NCBI RefSeq assembly: GCF_014898055.3 | Contig: NW_026555331.1 | Location: forward strand, 108,559,194 to 108,623,193 | Reading direction: 5' to 3' | From: Talpa occidentalis | Lineage: Eukaryota > Chordata > Mammalia > Eulipotyphla > Talpidae | DNA: 64,000 nucleotides | Shown: positions 1-11,642 of the stretch, piece by piece | Position numbering within the stretch: position 1 is the stretch's first letter | How the letters are laid out: each line of letters opens with the position of its first letter | Translations under genes and position numbers: made by a program | The notes under the pieces: model-generated | Database searches by the model: none | What the model was told of the DNA's origin: nothing | What the model saw: only the letters and a program-made list of their open reading frames with translations

Positions 1-584
1 ACAGAATAGAGATTAGAAGACAGGTAAGGTTGAATCTTGACCCTGCTAATTATCTTATGTGTCCTAAGAAATCACCAAACTTTTCTGAGCCATTTTGTCT
101 CTTCAAAATAAATAAGGATAATTATTCTGGACCTTCCCAAGTTGCAAAATCATTGATAACAGTTGGATGTGCTAATAATAAATGGACTTCTTGTAAACTA
201 TTATTATGTTAATTTTGAAGTCTTTAATTAGTTTTTATTCAACTCATGGGACTTCTGTGAGAGAGATTTGTCAATGTGTTCATAGATTGCTACCTCTGTT
301 TCACATAACCACTTGAAAGCCACCTCGGTTTTTTAACTTTCCTTGTTTAAGTTCCTTTTGTGTGAGAATACAGTTCTTCTACACTTTAGAGCACAAAGCA
401 GAAGCCAATACATTTGAAAGTTGATTTAGGAAATTTGTTGAAATATGCAAGAGTGTAACCTAATTATGTATATATTTCACATTCATATCTGATGGAAATG
501 TAGTTTAGTGTTTTAAGGCATAAAGTCTTCAAAAGAGACTAGTATGGATTCATGCAATATCCAGTTGGTATTTGTAAGAGTTAA

Positions 585-2290
585 AAAATTAATTATTTTA
601 TTAAACACTGCATTATAACATTATATAAACTTCAGGGTTGCATCGCTGACAATCAGTGTGTATATACTACATTTAGCTCAAGGCTAAAAGTTTAATTCTA
701 TCCTCACCATATCATTCTCCCCTTTGTCTCTGTTTGCCCACTTCCCTCCCCGTGTCCCTTCTGGAAAAAACTAATTCACTTCTTGCTCAAAAGTTTATTT
801 TTGTTTTATTTAAACTGTTTATTTTCTCAATATACTACTTATGAGAGAAATCATGGTGTTTGTCATTTTTCTGACTGGCTCATTTCAGTAAGTATAATAT
901 ACTCTAAGTCCATTGTTGTAATTGCAAATGACAGGATTTCATCTTTTTTTTTAATAGCTGAATAGTATTCCATTGTATTTATACATATATTATAATTTGT
1001 ACACATACACACACACATACAAATGCACCTTATTTTCTTTATCCATTTGTCTCTCAGTAGGCACTTAGATGATTTCCAGCTCTTGGCTATTATAAATAAT
1101 GTTGCAAAAAAAATGGGGATGCATATATATCTTGGAATTAGTGTTTTTATATTTTTTGTTAAATACCAAAAAGTGAATAACTGGGTCATGAGGAATCTCC
1201 ATACTGCTTTCCATTAAAGCTATACCAGTTAATATCCCTAACAGTATATAAATGTTCTTTTCTCTCCATATTCTCTTAAACAATGTTTCTTGAGTTTTGG
1301 GTAATAACTGTTCTCACAGATAAGAGGTGAGATGTCATTATTGTTTTGATTTCCATTTCCATAATAATAGATCATCATCTTTTCATGTGTCTATTGGACA
1401 TTTATATGCCTTCCTTGGAGAATATGTCATGCAGATCCTCTACCCATTTTTAAATTGGGTTTTTGAATTTTAGGAATTCTTTGTATATTTTGGATATTAA
1501 CTCCTTGTCAGCTGTATGATGTGTGAATGTCTTCTCCCATTCAGTAGAATTTCTTTTCATTTGGAGGCAGGTTTCTGTTGCTGAGCAGAAGCCTTTTAAT
1601 TTAATGTAGTTCCATTTATTTCCATTTGTTTTTTTTCCCCTTGCCATTCGACTTGAGCCCCTATACACATCTGTAAAACTGGTGTCAAGGAGCATATTGC
1701 CTATGTTTATCTCTATGTATTTTATAGTTTCAGTTCTTCTATCCAATTCTAATCCACTTGGAATTAATTTTTGGGGATATGTTAGATAGCAGTCTTGTTT
1801 CATTCTTTTTTATGTGGTTGTCCATTTTCCCCCTAACAATTTATTGCTGAGACTTGCTCCATTGTAAGCACTTGGCTCCTTTGTTATACATCAGTTGTCC
1901 AGATGTATGTGATTATATTTTTGGACTTCTCAATTTTGTATCATTGATCTGTGTGTCTTTTTATTCCAATACCAAGCTGTTTTACTTACTCTCATTTTGT
2001 AGTATAATTTGAAGTTGAAGCTGTGAGAGCTCCATTTTTATTCTTTTTTCTCAGGCATGTTTTTGCTATTCAGTTTCACATATTTGAAACTGTTTCAAAT
2101 AGGATTTTTAAAAATTTTATTTCTGTGAAGAAAACTTTTGGGATTTTGATAGGTTTTGCTTTGAATCTGTATATTGCTTTCGGTAATATAGACATTGCAA
2201 AAATTTTAATTCTTAAAATTCATGAGCATGGAATACCTTTCCATCTCTTTGTGTCTTGCATTTCTTTCAACAATATTTAAAAATTTTTTA
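585..2290 (-). mobile_element. Old LINE-1, 3' part, antisense
   Basis: Reading the minus strand, the stretch encodes a decayed L1 ORF2 C-terminus with recognisable segments (FFATLFIIAKSWKSSKCLLR, then IKKIRC, MEYYSAIKK and TEMSQSEK), broken by frameshifts and stops. On the + strand the 3' UTR comes first (about 585-860), ORF2 after it. The element is cut off near 2290, so the 5' part including most of the reverse transcriptase is missing. A short CA-rich tract sits at about 1004-1021. Divergence marks it as an old, inactive copy. Confidence 0.85.
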
Positions 2291-3119
2291 CAAGAGCCTT
2301 TTGATAGGTAAGATCAGATTCCTTTTCTACTTGTCAGCAGAGGGAGCCTTTGCTTCACTTTTTGATTACAGAAGTTTGACAGTAATGTGTTATTAAAGAG
2401 CAAGATAATTTATGAAAATACTTGTTTCTTTATCTAGACTCAGATAGCTTTTGGACCAAGTTTTGCCTTTGTCCTTGTAAAGTAGAGACTTTCTGTGCTT
2501 GTTTTCTGAATTCTTTATAATTGTGATTCTTGAGTAATGGGATGGGGAGTTCTTTAAATTTGGGGTAAACTTAGTGCTTTTCAAATGCTGTCTCAAATTT
2601 TAAGTGGTCTTAAGGTAATAAAAAAATAGTTAATGTACTATTTTTTTCATAAATTTAAAATTTTTTTAGTTAAAAGGATTTACTCAGTGCTGACATTTCT
2701 ACTTCTTACTTTTATTTGTATTATTTTGTCTTTGATAATAGGTCTTTATGCTTTTTTTTTTTTTTTAAATTCTCCTGATTGGGCAGTTCACAAAGTTGGC
2801 AGTCCTATGTTATTTCCCAATAGTTTCTGACTTTGTACATCAATGAATTCAAGAGCCTGGAAATCACTGCTTTAGCTACTACTTTAGAAAATGAAGATTG
2901 GAAATAAAGCATTTCCAACTTCTTAATTACCTTATGTCCTAACTTTTCCGTGAGGTGTCCTTTTATACCTTAGATATTCTTTTAATACCAAGGAATGAGA
3001 CAATGACTAAAGTGCCTGATAGCCAAGATAAATATAAAGGAATGGTCTAGGGGAAGTTGATTTAATTATTTTTTAAAAGACTGCTAAGTTTGGGATTAAA
3101 ATTGCATACATTCCTAGTG

Positions 3120-3300
3120 TGTGCATATGTTTCCTTTAATTTTCATAGCAACCCAACTGGGTATAGAGGTTTTAATAACATTTATTATGCGTTTGAAGAA
3201 ACAATGAAATTAATGTAGGTGCTCAAAGTCACATAACTAGGATGTGTCAGAGCCAATATTCAAAACCTCATCCTCTTGTCTTTCTGATTCAAAATCATCA
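3120..3300 (-). mobile_element. MIR fragment
   Basis: Contains the degenerate MIR core in antisense: 'gctcaaagtcacataactag', then 'cagagcca' and a 'tcttgtctttctgattc' stretch. On the + strand it is preceded by a MIR-like 'ttttcatagcaaccca' block. Ancient tRNA-derived SINE remnant. Confidence 0.65.
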
Positions 3301-5554
3301 TTTTTCCCCACTATGTATTGATATTTTACCCATATTTGATCATTTTTTCTTTTATAATATTCCATTCTGCTGTGGGAATAAGGAATAGCTAGAGACTCTC
3401 CTAATCAGTGCCCTTTTGGGGTACTTTTCCTGCTGGTAATAATCCCTTCCTTTGCATTGCTAAAATAACGTCTTTGCACCCAGTGTTCTAATAATTACTC
3501 ACACTTAAGGTTTAACTGTCACGTATTAAAACAAGTTATTTCAGGACCTTAACCATACCATTTTTAATTTGATGCTATTTATTCAACAAGTATTTATTGA
3601 GGTTCTGTTGGCGGGAAGGGAGGTGTGGTGAAGAAAGTATAATGCTACATCTCTCAAGGGGTTTTCATGTGAATGTGGTGATATTATCAAGTATCTTGGT
3701 CCATTTGATGATCATTGCTATCTTGGCACCTAGTACTATGTTTGAACTTGATTCTCAGTTTTATGAGGGTTCACTTGAACTAAGCAGATGTTTTCAGAGC
3801 ACCAACATGTAAGGAACTATGCTCAATCCTGTGAGCTACATAAAGGAAATAAAATACACCTATCTTCAAGGATATTATTCTTTACTTGTGGAAGTTGGAG
3901 GGAGAGAGATTTGCCAAATTTAGCTATATCACCTGGAGAAATATTTTCAGTACTAATTGGGAGTAGTCAGAATATACTATGAAAGAACAAAGTGGATTAT
4001 TTATGCCTAAAAAAGATGGAAGTGGTGGAGTTGGATCCTGGGAATTGAGGATCTGTAGAGGGGTTTTGTGAAGTTAAGATAGGGGAATGACACCTGAGGT
4101 GAATCGAAGTAGGCTAACAAAGGCTTAGGGGTATTTAGTGCCGGCCTATATTTTCTGAAGAATTCAGTGGTTGGGACTGGGTGAGAGGAAATAATCAAAG
4201 TTCATTTAGCAGACACTATAAAGAGGTCTTTGGACAGCCTGCTTGTGAATTTGTACTTATTTCTGGATACCCTGGAGTACCTTTGAAGTTTTTGAGTGAG
4301 TTGATGACACAATTTCACTTGTATGTTATGATCATCATTTTGGTATTTTGTTTTTATTATTTTTATTAAAGATACGGTATTTTAACTGCTTGTGTTAGAA
4401 GAATCTGAGGAAATTTAATAGAACAAATAATGATTAAATGGCACATTGAACTTTGTGATAAGAATTGACAGCTCAGGAAATTTAAATTTAGTATTGTCAT
4501 TTTCCCTAATTGATTTTGATTTGCCTTTTAAAATGGCCTGAGTTTAGATGAAGGTGAACCTCAACTGGGACTTTCCTGGCTTTAGTTTTTTTTTTCCTTT
4601 TTCTTTTTTCCCCCCATAATCTAGTTTAATTGGCTATGGTGAGTTCAGTGTAGACTGTAGCTTTTTCTTGTTCCTTCTTTTGATGTACTCATGATTTTAG
4701 CATAAGAGAGTTAATATTTAGAAAACAAATAGTTAGATTTTGGAGTTACTGCTTTATGGGGTAGTAACATTATTACTGATAATAATGCAATATATCTTCC
4801 TTACCCTAAATGAAGAGTTATTTTTACATATTTTGGATGGAAGAGCTTTCTGGATTTTTTATCATGACTGGTTATTTGAGAAAATAGTTATTTGTAGAAA
4901 AAGTTGTACTGCCAACATTATATGCACCTTTCAGGAATTTTTCCTTTGGATGAGAAGAAAGGAATGGAATAAGTACATGAGTACCATCTGTCTTGTCTTT
5001 CTTATGTCACTTAGGATCATCCTGCAAAAAAAATCAGCAAAAGGGGAATATCAGGGCTTGGCCTGTAAACGTATGTGTGTTTGGAGACGATGCATAGGCA
5101 GAGTCAGCTCATATCCAGATAGGGCTTTCTGCCATATTGGCAATATATTGTTTTAGAGACTGCAATATATATCACATCAGGAATATTGTTGTTTTGAGGA
5201 AAGCAAACTTAAAATAGAAAACCATCTCTAATAGCCAGAAGTTCATGCAGTTTTTGAGAGATTTTTCCAGTTTTTCCTCCCTGGGAATTAATTTTTTCCC
5301 CTGTAACATTGGTTTACAACATTTTATATAATTTAGGGTGAAAGTTTCCATCTCTTGAGTTGTATGTTGCCCCAAGTTTCTTAGTCTTAAAAACTTTTTG
5401 CTTTAGCTAAAAAGATGGATTTCTAAATGTATATATGCACCTTCTCACATTAAATTTTATACATTTTACTCTAAAGAATTTCCCTCCTTCAGTTCTAAGT
5501 TTTTCACAAAATTTGGTTTAATAGGAAAAGGGTAATTGAGTAATAGTAATTACT

Positions 5555-5710
5555 TACCACTTATTGAATGTTTATCAGGATGTATTTTTATTGTATTTTA
5601 TTCTTGCAGGAGTGTCATGTAACTTTTTTTCCACCTCAGACCACTGCTTTATAGATGAGGAAACAGAAAGAGCCTTCAGATCTCAAATAAGATGCTACAG
5701 TGGACTATGG
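5555..5710 (-). mobile_element. Possible MIR fragment
   Basis: 'tagatgaggaaacag' and the preceding 'ttattgtattttattcttgc' block resemble antisense MIR. The match is short. Confidence 0.35.
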
Positions 5711-5989
5711 TGGTAGACTATGGGTTTTTGGCTCTTGGTGTGTTGTGGTAACAACACCTTAATGGCGAGAGTCTATACTTCTAAAACACCAATAATAATG
5801 TAACCAATGTTACCTCAATTAAAAAAAATGCTGCAAATCTGGACTCAAGTGTTGTCTTTGCTGTCAGTTCTGATGAACATGTCTGCCATCTTCTTTAGCA
5901 CTATTTCCTGCCACCCAACACCTTCCCCAGAGTTCAGTGCTCTCACTTCTTTCCAAACATAGCTCACTTACACTCTGTGTTTCTGGGCG

Positions 5990-6270
5990 TGGTATGCCTG
6001 CTGCTATTGTTTTTCTCATTGCCTGGCAATTTTTTTTTTCAACCTGCAAGACCCAAATGTTGTCTGTTTTTTCCGATGCTTTTCTTGATTCTTCCCAATG
6101 CTGTTAATCATAATTCCATAGTCTTTAAAATTATATGCCACTGTTTGTACAGTGCTGTAGTGTTTAGCTGTTTATCTCCCATATTCACTGAACTTTCTTA
6201 TGACAGTTACTGTGTTTCTCCTAGCATATATTAAATATTCTGTGAATGTTCATAGAAATTGTTGAATTAA
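5990..6270 (+). mobile_element. L2-like fragment
   Basis: The order of pyrimidine-rich blocks, 'tatctcccatattcactgaa', a 'gacagttactgtgtttctcc' stretch and a terminal 'attaaatattctgtgaatgt' resembles the L2 3' end. It is strongly diverged. Confidence 0.45.
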
Positions 6271-6793
6271 TCTGAGTTTTGGAGAATGTTATCAAGCCAT
6301 TCATGATTATTACTTCTGACAGTATTTCACCCAATATTTTGTGCATGCAAATAATAATATAAGGTTTAGGGCCTTCTCTTAAACTTTGCATTCATATTGG
6401 ACCTGTCACATATAATGCTAATTTAATGAATGATTATAATTTCTTTATGATATGTTATTAACCATTTTTACAATTTAGGAGAAAATTGCAATAAGTAGCT
6501 TGGTAGGGCACTCACCTGGTGCTTTTTGTAAGGCTATTAAAATACCCACTAAAATGAGACACATTAAGATGACAAAAGGCAAGTTCATAGGAAGAGTAAT
6601 TGATATCTAGACCCAATTTTTACTCTTTGTGAGTCTTTAAGCAATTAGTCTCATGAAGTTATTTATTGGGATAACACTTGAATAATAGTTGAGAATTTGT
6701 GTAATTTTCCTTTGTACATATTTTAAAATACTAGCTATTTTGTACCAAACATGTATTGTATTTTTTATTTTCTCTGCTTAGAACTTTAAATTT

Positions 6794-7062
6794 TTCTTTT
6801 TTTTAAAAAAAAATAATTATTTATACAAGCACTGGGTACAGTCAGAAGTGTTGGAGGGTGAGAGAATTCACTAGAGACAGAGCGGGGAACAGAGCAGTCA
6901 GAAGGACCAAAATACACTACTGAGGGGAGCAGTGGGCACAGCAGGAGAGGTCTGCTCGCCATGTGGGACCCTCACCAGTGGTTGGGGATCGAACCGGTGC
7001 TGCAGAGTCTGCGGGCAGCTTCGCAGCCCAGTGCTCAACCACTGCGCCACCAGGGGAGGCCC
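6794..7062 (-). mobile_element. tRNA-derived SINE, type I, antisense
   Basis: Complete copy: tail (tatttatacaagcactggg on the + strand), body, and tRNA head with B box complement 'ggggatcgaaccgg' and A-box region 'caaccactgcgccac'. It is flanked by the direct repeat agaactttaaattt at 6780-6793 and 7063-7076, so it is an intact retroposition event. Confidence 0.95.
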
Positions 7063-7996
7063 AGAACTTTAAATTTTCTTATTTATTTATTTACACCTAA
7101 TGTTTTAACCTTAGAATTGATTTGAATATTGCATTATTATCAGGCACTAATTATTTTTGGAATGCTAGTAAAGAAGAATTTGAGGGAGAAAGTAATAAGA
7201 AAGAAGCTAGCTGTTCTTTCATGCAGTTAATTACCAATTAAGCTTAGGTAAATAGTAGTGTATATATCAAAACAATGGTGGTAGTTTTAGTTACATGATG
7301 ATATGCATGAAAAGTTATACAAATGATATTTAACAGCAAATTTACAATCCTACAAGCTCTGGAAATCCATCTACCATTTGTTTTTAAGACAATATCTGTT
7401 GAAATCCTACTCTGAACTTTTAAATGTCCTTGCTCACAGCAAACATGTTGTACCTCTTTGAGTTGGGTTTGCAACAAAGATTATTGATTAGTGTTTCAGT
7501 GTTTCTGTAACAACAATTTTTTTCCATGGTGTGCAAAACAAGTGGAAGTCCCACAGACTTTTGGACTCTTCTGTTCTTGTGTATCAGTCTCTTGATGTTT
7601 CTTGTCTGCCTTTTTTGACTACCTTTACAGCTGGTTTTCATGTGTTTTTCAGACTTGGAGAAAGATCAAGTATTTTTGACAGCTGCATGCAGAACTGCAA
7701 TATATGATTGACCACAGGTCACGTTTGCATTTCTTCACTTGTATTTTTACTCAGTGTGTAAAAGAAATATGAGCATAGAGAGATTCGGAAAACATGTAGC
7801 ATGCTGAGTAATGGTAGTCTTTTTCATGTATGCCATACTGCTTTGTTGCATAGATTCCATAGGAAGAAAAAGACAGTAGAGAAATGGAGGAAATGGTCTT
7901 CAAGTCTGCCCTGCATGGGGCCCCTTGTTGCCATAATAAAGAATGATGGTAAATGTTCTGGGTCATGCATGGTAGGAAGGACTTCTGGGAGTGGGG

Positions 7997-8018
7997 ACAC
8001 ACACACACACACACACAA
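7997..8018. repeat. (CA)n microsatellite
   Basis: Eleven AC units, uninterrupted. Confidence 0.95.
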
Positions 8019-8824
8019 TTTTGGTGAATAGATTAAAAATTTAGGAGAGAAATTTTCTCTTAATCTAGCAGTTATTTTGATGAGTAATTGATGACTAGTT
8101 TATGTATTCTGTTAAAGTTTTGACTTCATATTATCTTAACACCAGGAAGTGAGACCCACTATATATTAAAAATTCATTTCATGAGGCTGGTATAATGCCA
8201 CTTTTGTGCCTCCACCCCCACAAGTACAAAATTTTTTTCTTTGCCTTTCAAAGTGAAAAATATTGATTTCTAAAATCCCTTCAAGATGGTTTTGATAGGT
8301 TCTTTCTCAGTGTGTTCCTAGATCTTGCAAATAATATTTTGAATTGCAGTGGTTATTTTTCCCTCATCTGGGTTAAGATCAATGGAATATACATCTAGAT
8401 TTAAAATTCGGATGAAATCCTTCATCTTCCTAATTATTTCAGCTTCATATTTTTTTCTCTGTAACATTTAGACCTAATTTTTGAAGAAGCATTATTCATA
8501 TATTGTCATCTTTTCAATCTGTTGTTTTTATATTTCATTCTCTATAAATCTTGATCTGTTGCACTAAGTTAAGTCTAACTGCCTCTGCATCTTTTCCCCG
8601 TGTTTCTTTCTCTCCCACTAATTTCCTCTACTACCACTACTACCACTTTTGACACCTATTCAGTCTACCCATCTTTTGCAGTCTAGGATACATCCTACTT
8701 CTTATAAAATCCTTTCTAGGAAGTTCACTTAATGAAACTCCTTTAGTTCAGTTTCACTTCATTTAGATTTTATGTTAACTTATGTTATTTTTAAGAATGA
8801 ATCCAATGTGGTATTATAGTGCCT

Positions 8825-9085
8825 TACCAGGGATCATGTGTCATATAATGGAGCTAGATAGACTCCAGTTTGAGCACTAACTTTCATTTTCTAGCTTGTT
8901 GACATTGAGAAATTATTTAAGCTCTGTGGCTTTCAGCTTTTCCATATGTAAAATGGACCTATTGTCCACCTTTTAGAGTAATTAAAAATTACAACTAATT
9001 TTCTGGTTAAATGTTGAGCATAACAGTAGGGCCTGTAGCAAGTGCTCAATAAATGGCAGTAATAGTTATTATTGCTATTGTTCAA
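8825..9085 (+). mobile_element. MIR element
   Basis: Sense MIR features in order: 'gagctagatagactccagtt', 'ttgacattgagaaattattt', 'atatgtaaaatggacctatt', and 'aagtgctcaataaatggcag'. It is one of the better preserved MIR copies here. Confidence 0.8.
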
Positions 9086-9149
9086 TATTTGTTATAGTTC
9101 TTAATACAATACAGAGCATGTGTTAAGGACTCTGAGTATAGTTCATGGC

Positions 9150-9290
9150 TCGGTCATTTAAATAGCTCCTGAAATCCCATCACTTTTATAAAGGCTTCCT
9201 GTTGGCTCTCTTCTATCAGAACTGCAAAACTCCATAGCTTCTCTGGACTGTTCTTTCTGTTCTCATTATCTGTAAGGAGAGCCTTTGGTA
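9150..9290 (+). mobile_element. Possible L2 fragment
   Basis: 'aaaggcttcctgttggctct' followed by 'actccatagcttctctgg' resembles the L2 3' region. Weak. Confidence 0.3.
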
Positions 9291-9779
9291 TGTTTTCTGA
9301 AGTGGCTTCCAAAACAGTGATTTGAAGGATTTATTTATTTATTTTTGAGTAATGTTTTGGATCCCTCCCTACATTTTTCTAAATGTCATCAGCCAGGATT
9401 GTAATAAATAAAGCATTTTTTCACGTACTTCAAATGCAGTATGTGAAAGACATAGAATAAAATCTGAGCCAATCTGAACTGCAGATGAACAAATTATTTT
9501 GCCTAGTGTAACTCAGCTCAACAGACATTTATTAGTATATCTCCTAAGTACCAGGCCTTTTATAATTGTTAGATTTACGAAGATGAGTAAGATAAGGCTG
9601 TCAGTTTTTTCTAGGGTGAATGAGTATACAAAGTCAGATAATTTCATCTGTTGATTACAAAAACAAGGAAGCATGAAACATCATGATGTGTGTATATAGT
9701 TAATCATTAATGCGATATGTAATATAAGCCTAGAAGATAATTATAAAATAATGTGATTGAGTTTTTACCGCCTGCTGGT

Positions 9780-9920
9780 TGAGTTTTCATACATAGTTTA
9801 GTTTTCACGAAAATAAATTGAGATAGGTATGTCATTTGGCAGGGAAGGAAACTTGAGCTCGAACTCGGAAGTAATAATTGAGTGCTAGACTCAATCCCAG
9901 ATTATCTGACCCTAGATGCA
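9780..9920 (-). mobile_element. Possible MIR fragment
   Basis: 'gggaaggaaacttgagctcg' and 'gtgctagactcaatcccaga' follow the antisense MIR order. Diverged. Confidence 0.4.
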
Positions 9921-10057
9921 GCCTGTGTGCATATTACAATATATTATTTACTCTCCCCTGTATTGCTGTAGTTTTGGGAAATACCTCCTGTACTTTGCTA
10001 AAGGGCCATTTTTCTCTGTGGTACTCAATTTTTCTATCAACTCTATCGTATTACGCT

Positions 10058-10230
10058 AAGTGGTTCTCAAACGAGCGTTCATCAGCTTCTAGGGCTTGCT
10101 AACACTTAAGATTGTTAAACCCTAATATCAGAATCTGTTCAGTAGGTGGAACTATAGAATTTTTATTTCTAAGAAGTTCCTAGAAGATTTTTATGCTGCT
10201 GGTGTGGGAGTACCACTTTGAGGACCACTT
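10058..10230. mobile_element. MER5-like hAT DNA transposon remnant
   Basis: It begins 'agtggttctcaaac' and ends 'ctttgaggaccact', which are matching terminal inverted repeats. The interior includes 'tcagaatctgttcagtaggt' and 'tttttatttctaagaagttc', as in the non-autonomous MER5A group. Ancient and immobile. Confidence 0.75.
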
Positions 10231-10442
10231 CTTGAAGGTCTTTGGGAGATGGAAGATTTGTGGTTCAATGATACACGTATTGAAATGAACACAAATTTTG
10301 TTGGTATTTCTTGGAAGTACATGTTCTGATCTCACATTATTTATTAATATAGATATCAAAAGGTTATTTTGGTTATTAGTGTAAGTGGTTCATTGATTCT
10401 GTCTCTTTCATTTCTCTGATTCCTGACATTAAGATAATCTGA

Positions 10443-10473
10443 GATTTAACCCCTAGGCCACCAGGGAGGCCCT
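10443..10473 (-). mobile_element. Solo 5'-end fragment of the SINE
   Basis: About 30 bp ('ttaacccctaggccacca' then 'gggaggccc') match only the extreme 5' end of the type II SINE in antisense, as at 11615-11642 and 29219-29245. No body or tail is attached. Confidence 0.5.
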
Positions 10474-10526
10474 AGAGTGTCCATCTGTGACTCTAGTTAC
10501 CTTTTTTTGACTGAAAATCTAATATA

Positions 10527-10551
10527 TCAGATATGAGAATCTCATATCTGA
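10527..10551. repeat. 25-nt near-perfect palindrome
   Basis: Arms tcagatatgaga (10527-10538) and tctcatatctga (10540-10551) are exact reverse complements around one central A. A T-run follows directly. Confidence 0.9.
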
Positions 10552-10623
10552 GTTTTTTTTTTTTGTTATTGGCTTGAAGTACCTTGTTTTTAGTTTTGTT
10601 TGTCTTTAGTTTTTACTCTATTT

Positions 10624-10895
10624 ATTTTTTTAAAAAGATTTATTTATTTATTTATTTGTACAAGAACCGGGGTACAGGCCAGATGTGTGGGAGGGCGAGA
10701 GGATTCACCAGAGACAGAGCGGGGAACAGAGCAGGCAGACTGACGAAATACACTGCTGAGGGGAGCAGTGGGCAAGACAGGAGAGGTCTGCTGTGCCATG
10801 CCCTCGACGGCTGGCTAGGATTGAACCGGCGCTGCAGGGGCTGTGGACAGCTTCACAAAGCCGTGCTCAACAGCCTGCACCACCAGGGGAGGTCC
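10624..10895 (-). mobile_element. tRNA-derived SINE, type II, antisense
   Basis: Type II copy, marked by 'gtacaggccagatgtgtggg', 'agaggattcaccagagacag' and 'gcagactgacgaaatacact'. The B-box complement is 'aggattgaaccgg'. The flanking repeat tgtctttag plus Ts (10601 and 10896) is consistent with a target-site duplication. Confidence 0.9.
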
Positions 10896-10953
10896 TGTCT
10901 TTAGGTTTTAAGTGAATCTCTTGTATGCAAAATATAGGTGGGTCATACTTTTT

Positions 10954-11225
10954 TTTTTAACTTTTTTTTTTATTTACTTATTTATTTATACAAGCACTGG
11001 GTACAGTCAGAAGTGTGGGAGGGTGAGAGAATTCACCAGAGCCAGAGTGGGGAGCAGAGCAGGCAGACTGACGGAGTACACTGCTCAGGGGAGCAGCGGG
11101 CGGCAGGAGAGGTCTGCGCGCCCTGTGGGATCCCCACCCAGCGCTAGCAGATCGAACCAGTGCTGCAGAGGTTGCGGGCAGCTTGGCAACCCAGAGCTCA
11201 ACCGCTGTGCCACAGGGGAGGCCCA
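10954..11225 (-). mobile_element. tRNA-derived SINE, type I, antisense
   Basis: Tail 'ttatttatacaagcactggg', body and head are all present. The target-site duplication ggtcatacttttt lies at 10941-10953 and 11226-11238. It lies inside the old L1 only about 60 bp from the preceding SINE. Confidence 0.95.
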
Positions 11226-11382
11226 GGTCATACTTTTTAATGTGATTCGTTATTCTTAGCCTTTTAACTGGTGAATTCAGATAGTTCACTTTTAGGGTGA
11301 TTATTAATATATGAGGCTTGTTTACTGTCTATTTTTTTTTGTTTTTTTTTTAAAGGATTTATTTATTTTCTTTTTTTTAAAA

Positions 11383-11642
11383 AAGGATTTATTCATGCAC
11401 ACAAGAACTGGGGTACAGGCCAGAGGTGTGGGGGGTTGTGAGAGGATTCACCACCGACAGAGTGGAGAACAGAACAGGTGGACTGACTGAAATACTCTGC
11501 TGAGGGGAGCAAGGGTTGAGGCGGGAGTGGTCTGCTGTACCATGTGGGTCACCTCCCTGGCCAAGGATCAAACTTGTGCTGCAGTGACTGTGGGTAGCTT
11601 CATAGTGCTGAGACTTAACCCCTTGCGTGACCAGGGAGGCCC
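11383..11642 (-). mobile_element. tRNA-derived SINE, type II, antisense
   Basis: Type II body ('gtacaggccagaggtgtggg', 'gactgactgaaatactctgc') with head end 'cttaaccccttgcgtgacca'. The tail side is doubled: two 'aaaggattta'-like blocks (11353 and 11383) separated by a T-run. This suggests a second tail-only fragment or slippage. Confidence 0.9.

Noticed and set aside
4740..5156. 138-codon + strand frame
   Set aside because: No recognisable domain, low-complexity hydrophobic start, and no splice or promoter context.
7751..8031. Overlapping frames around the CA microsatellite
   Set aside because: Repetitive CVCVCV or THTHTH ends come from the (CA)n tract. The rest is unrecognised.
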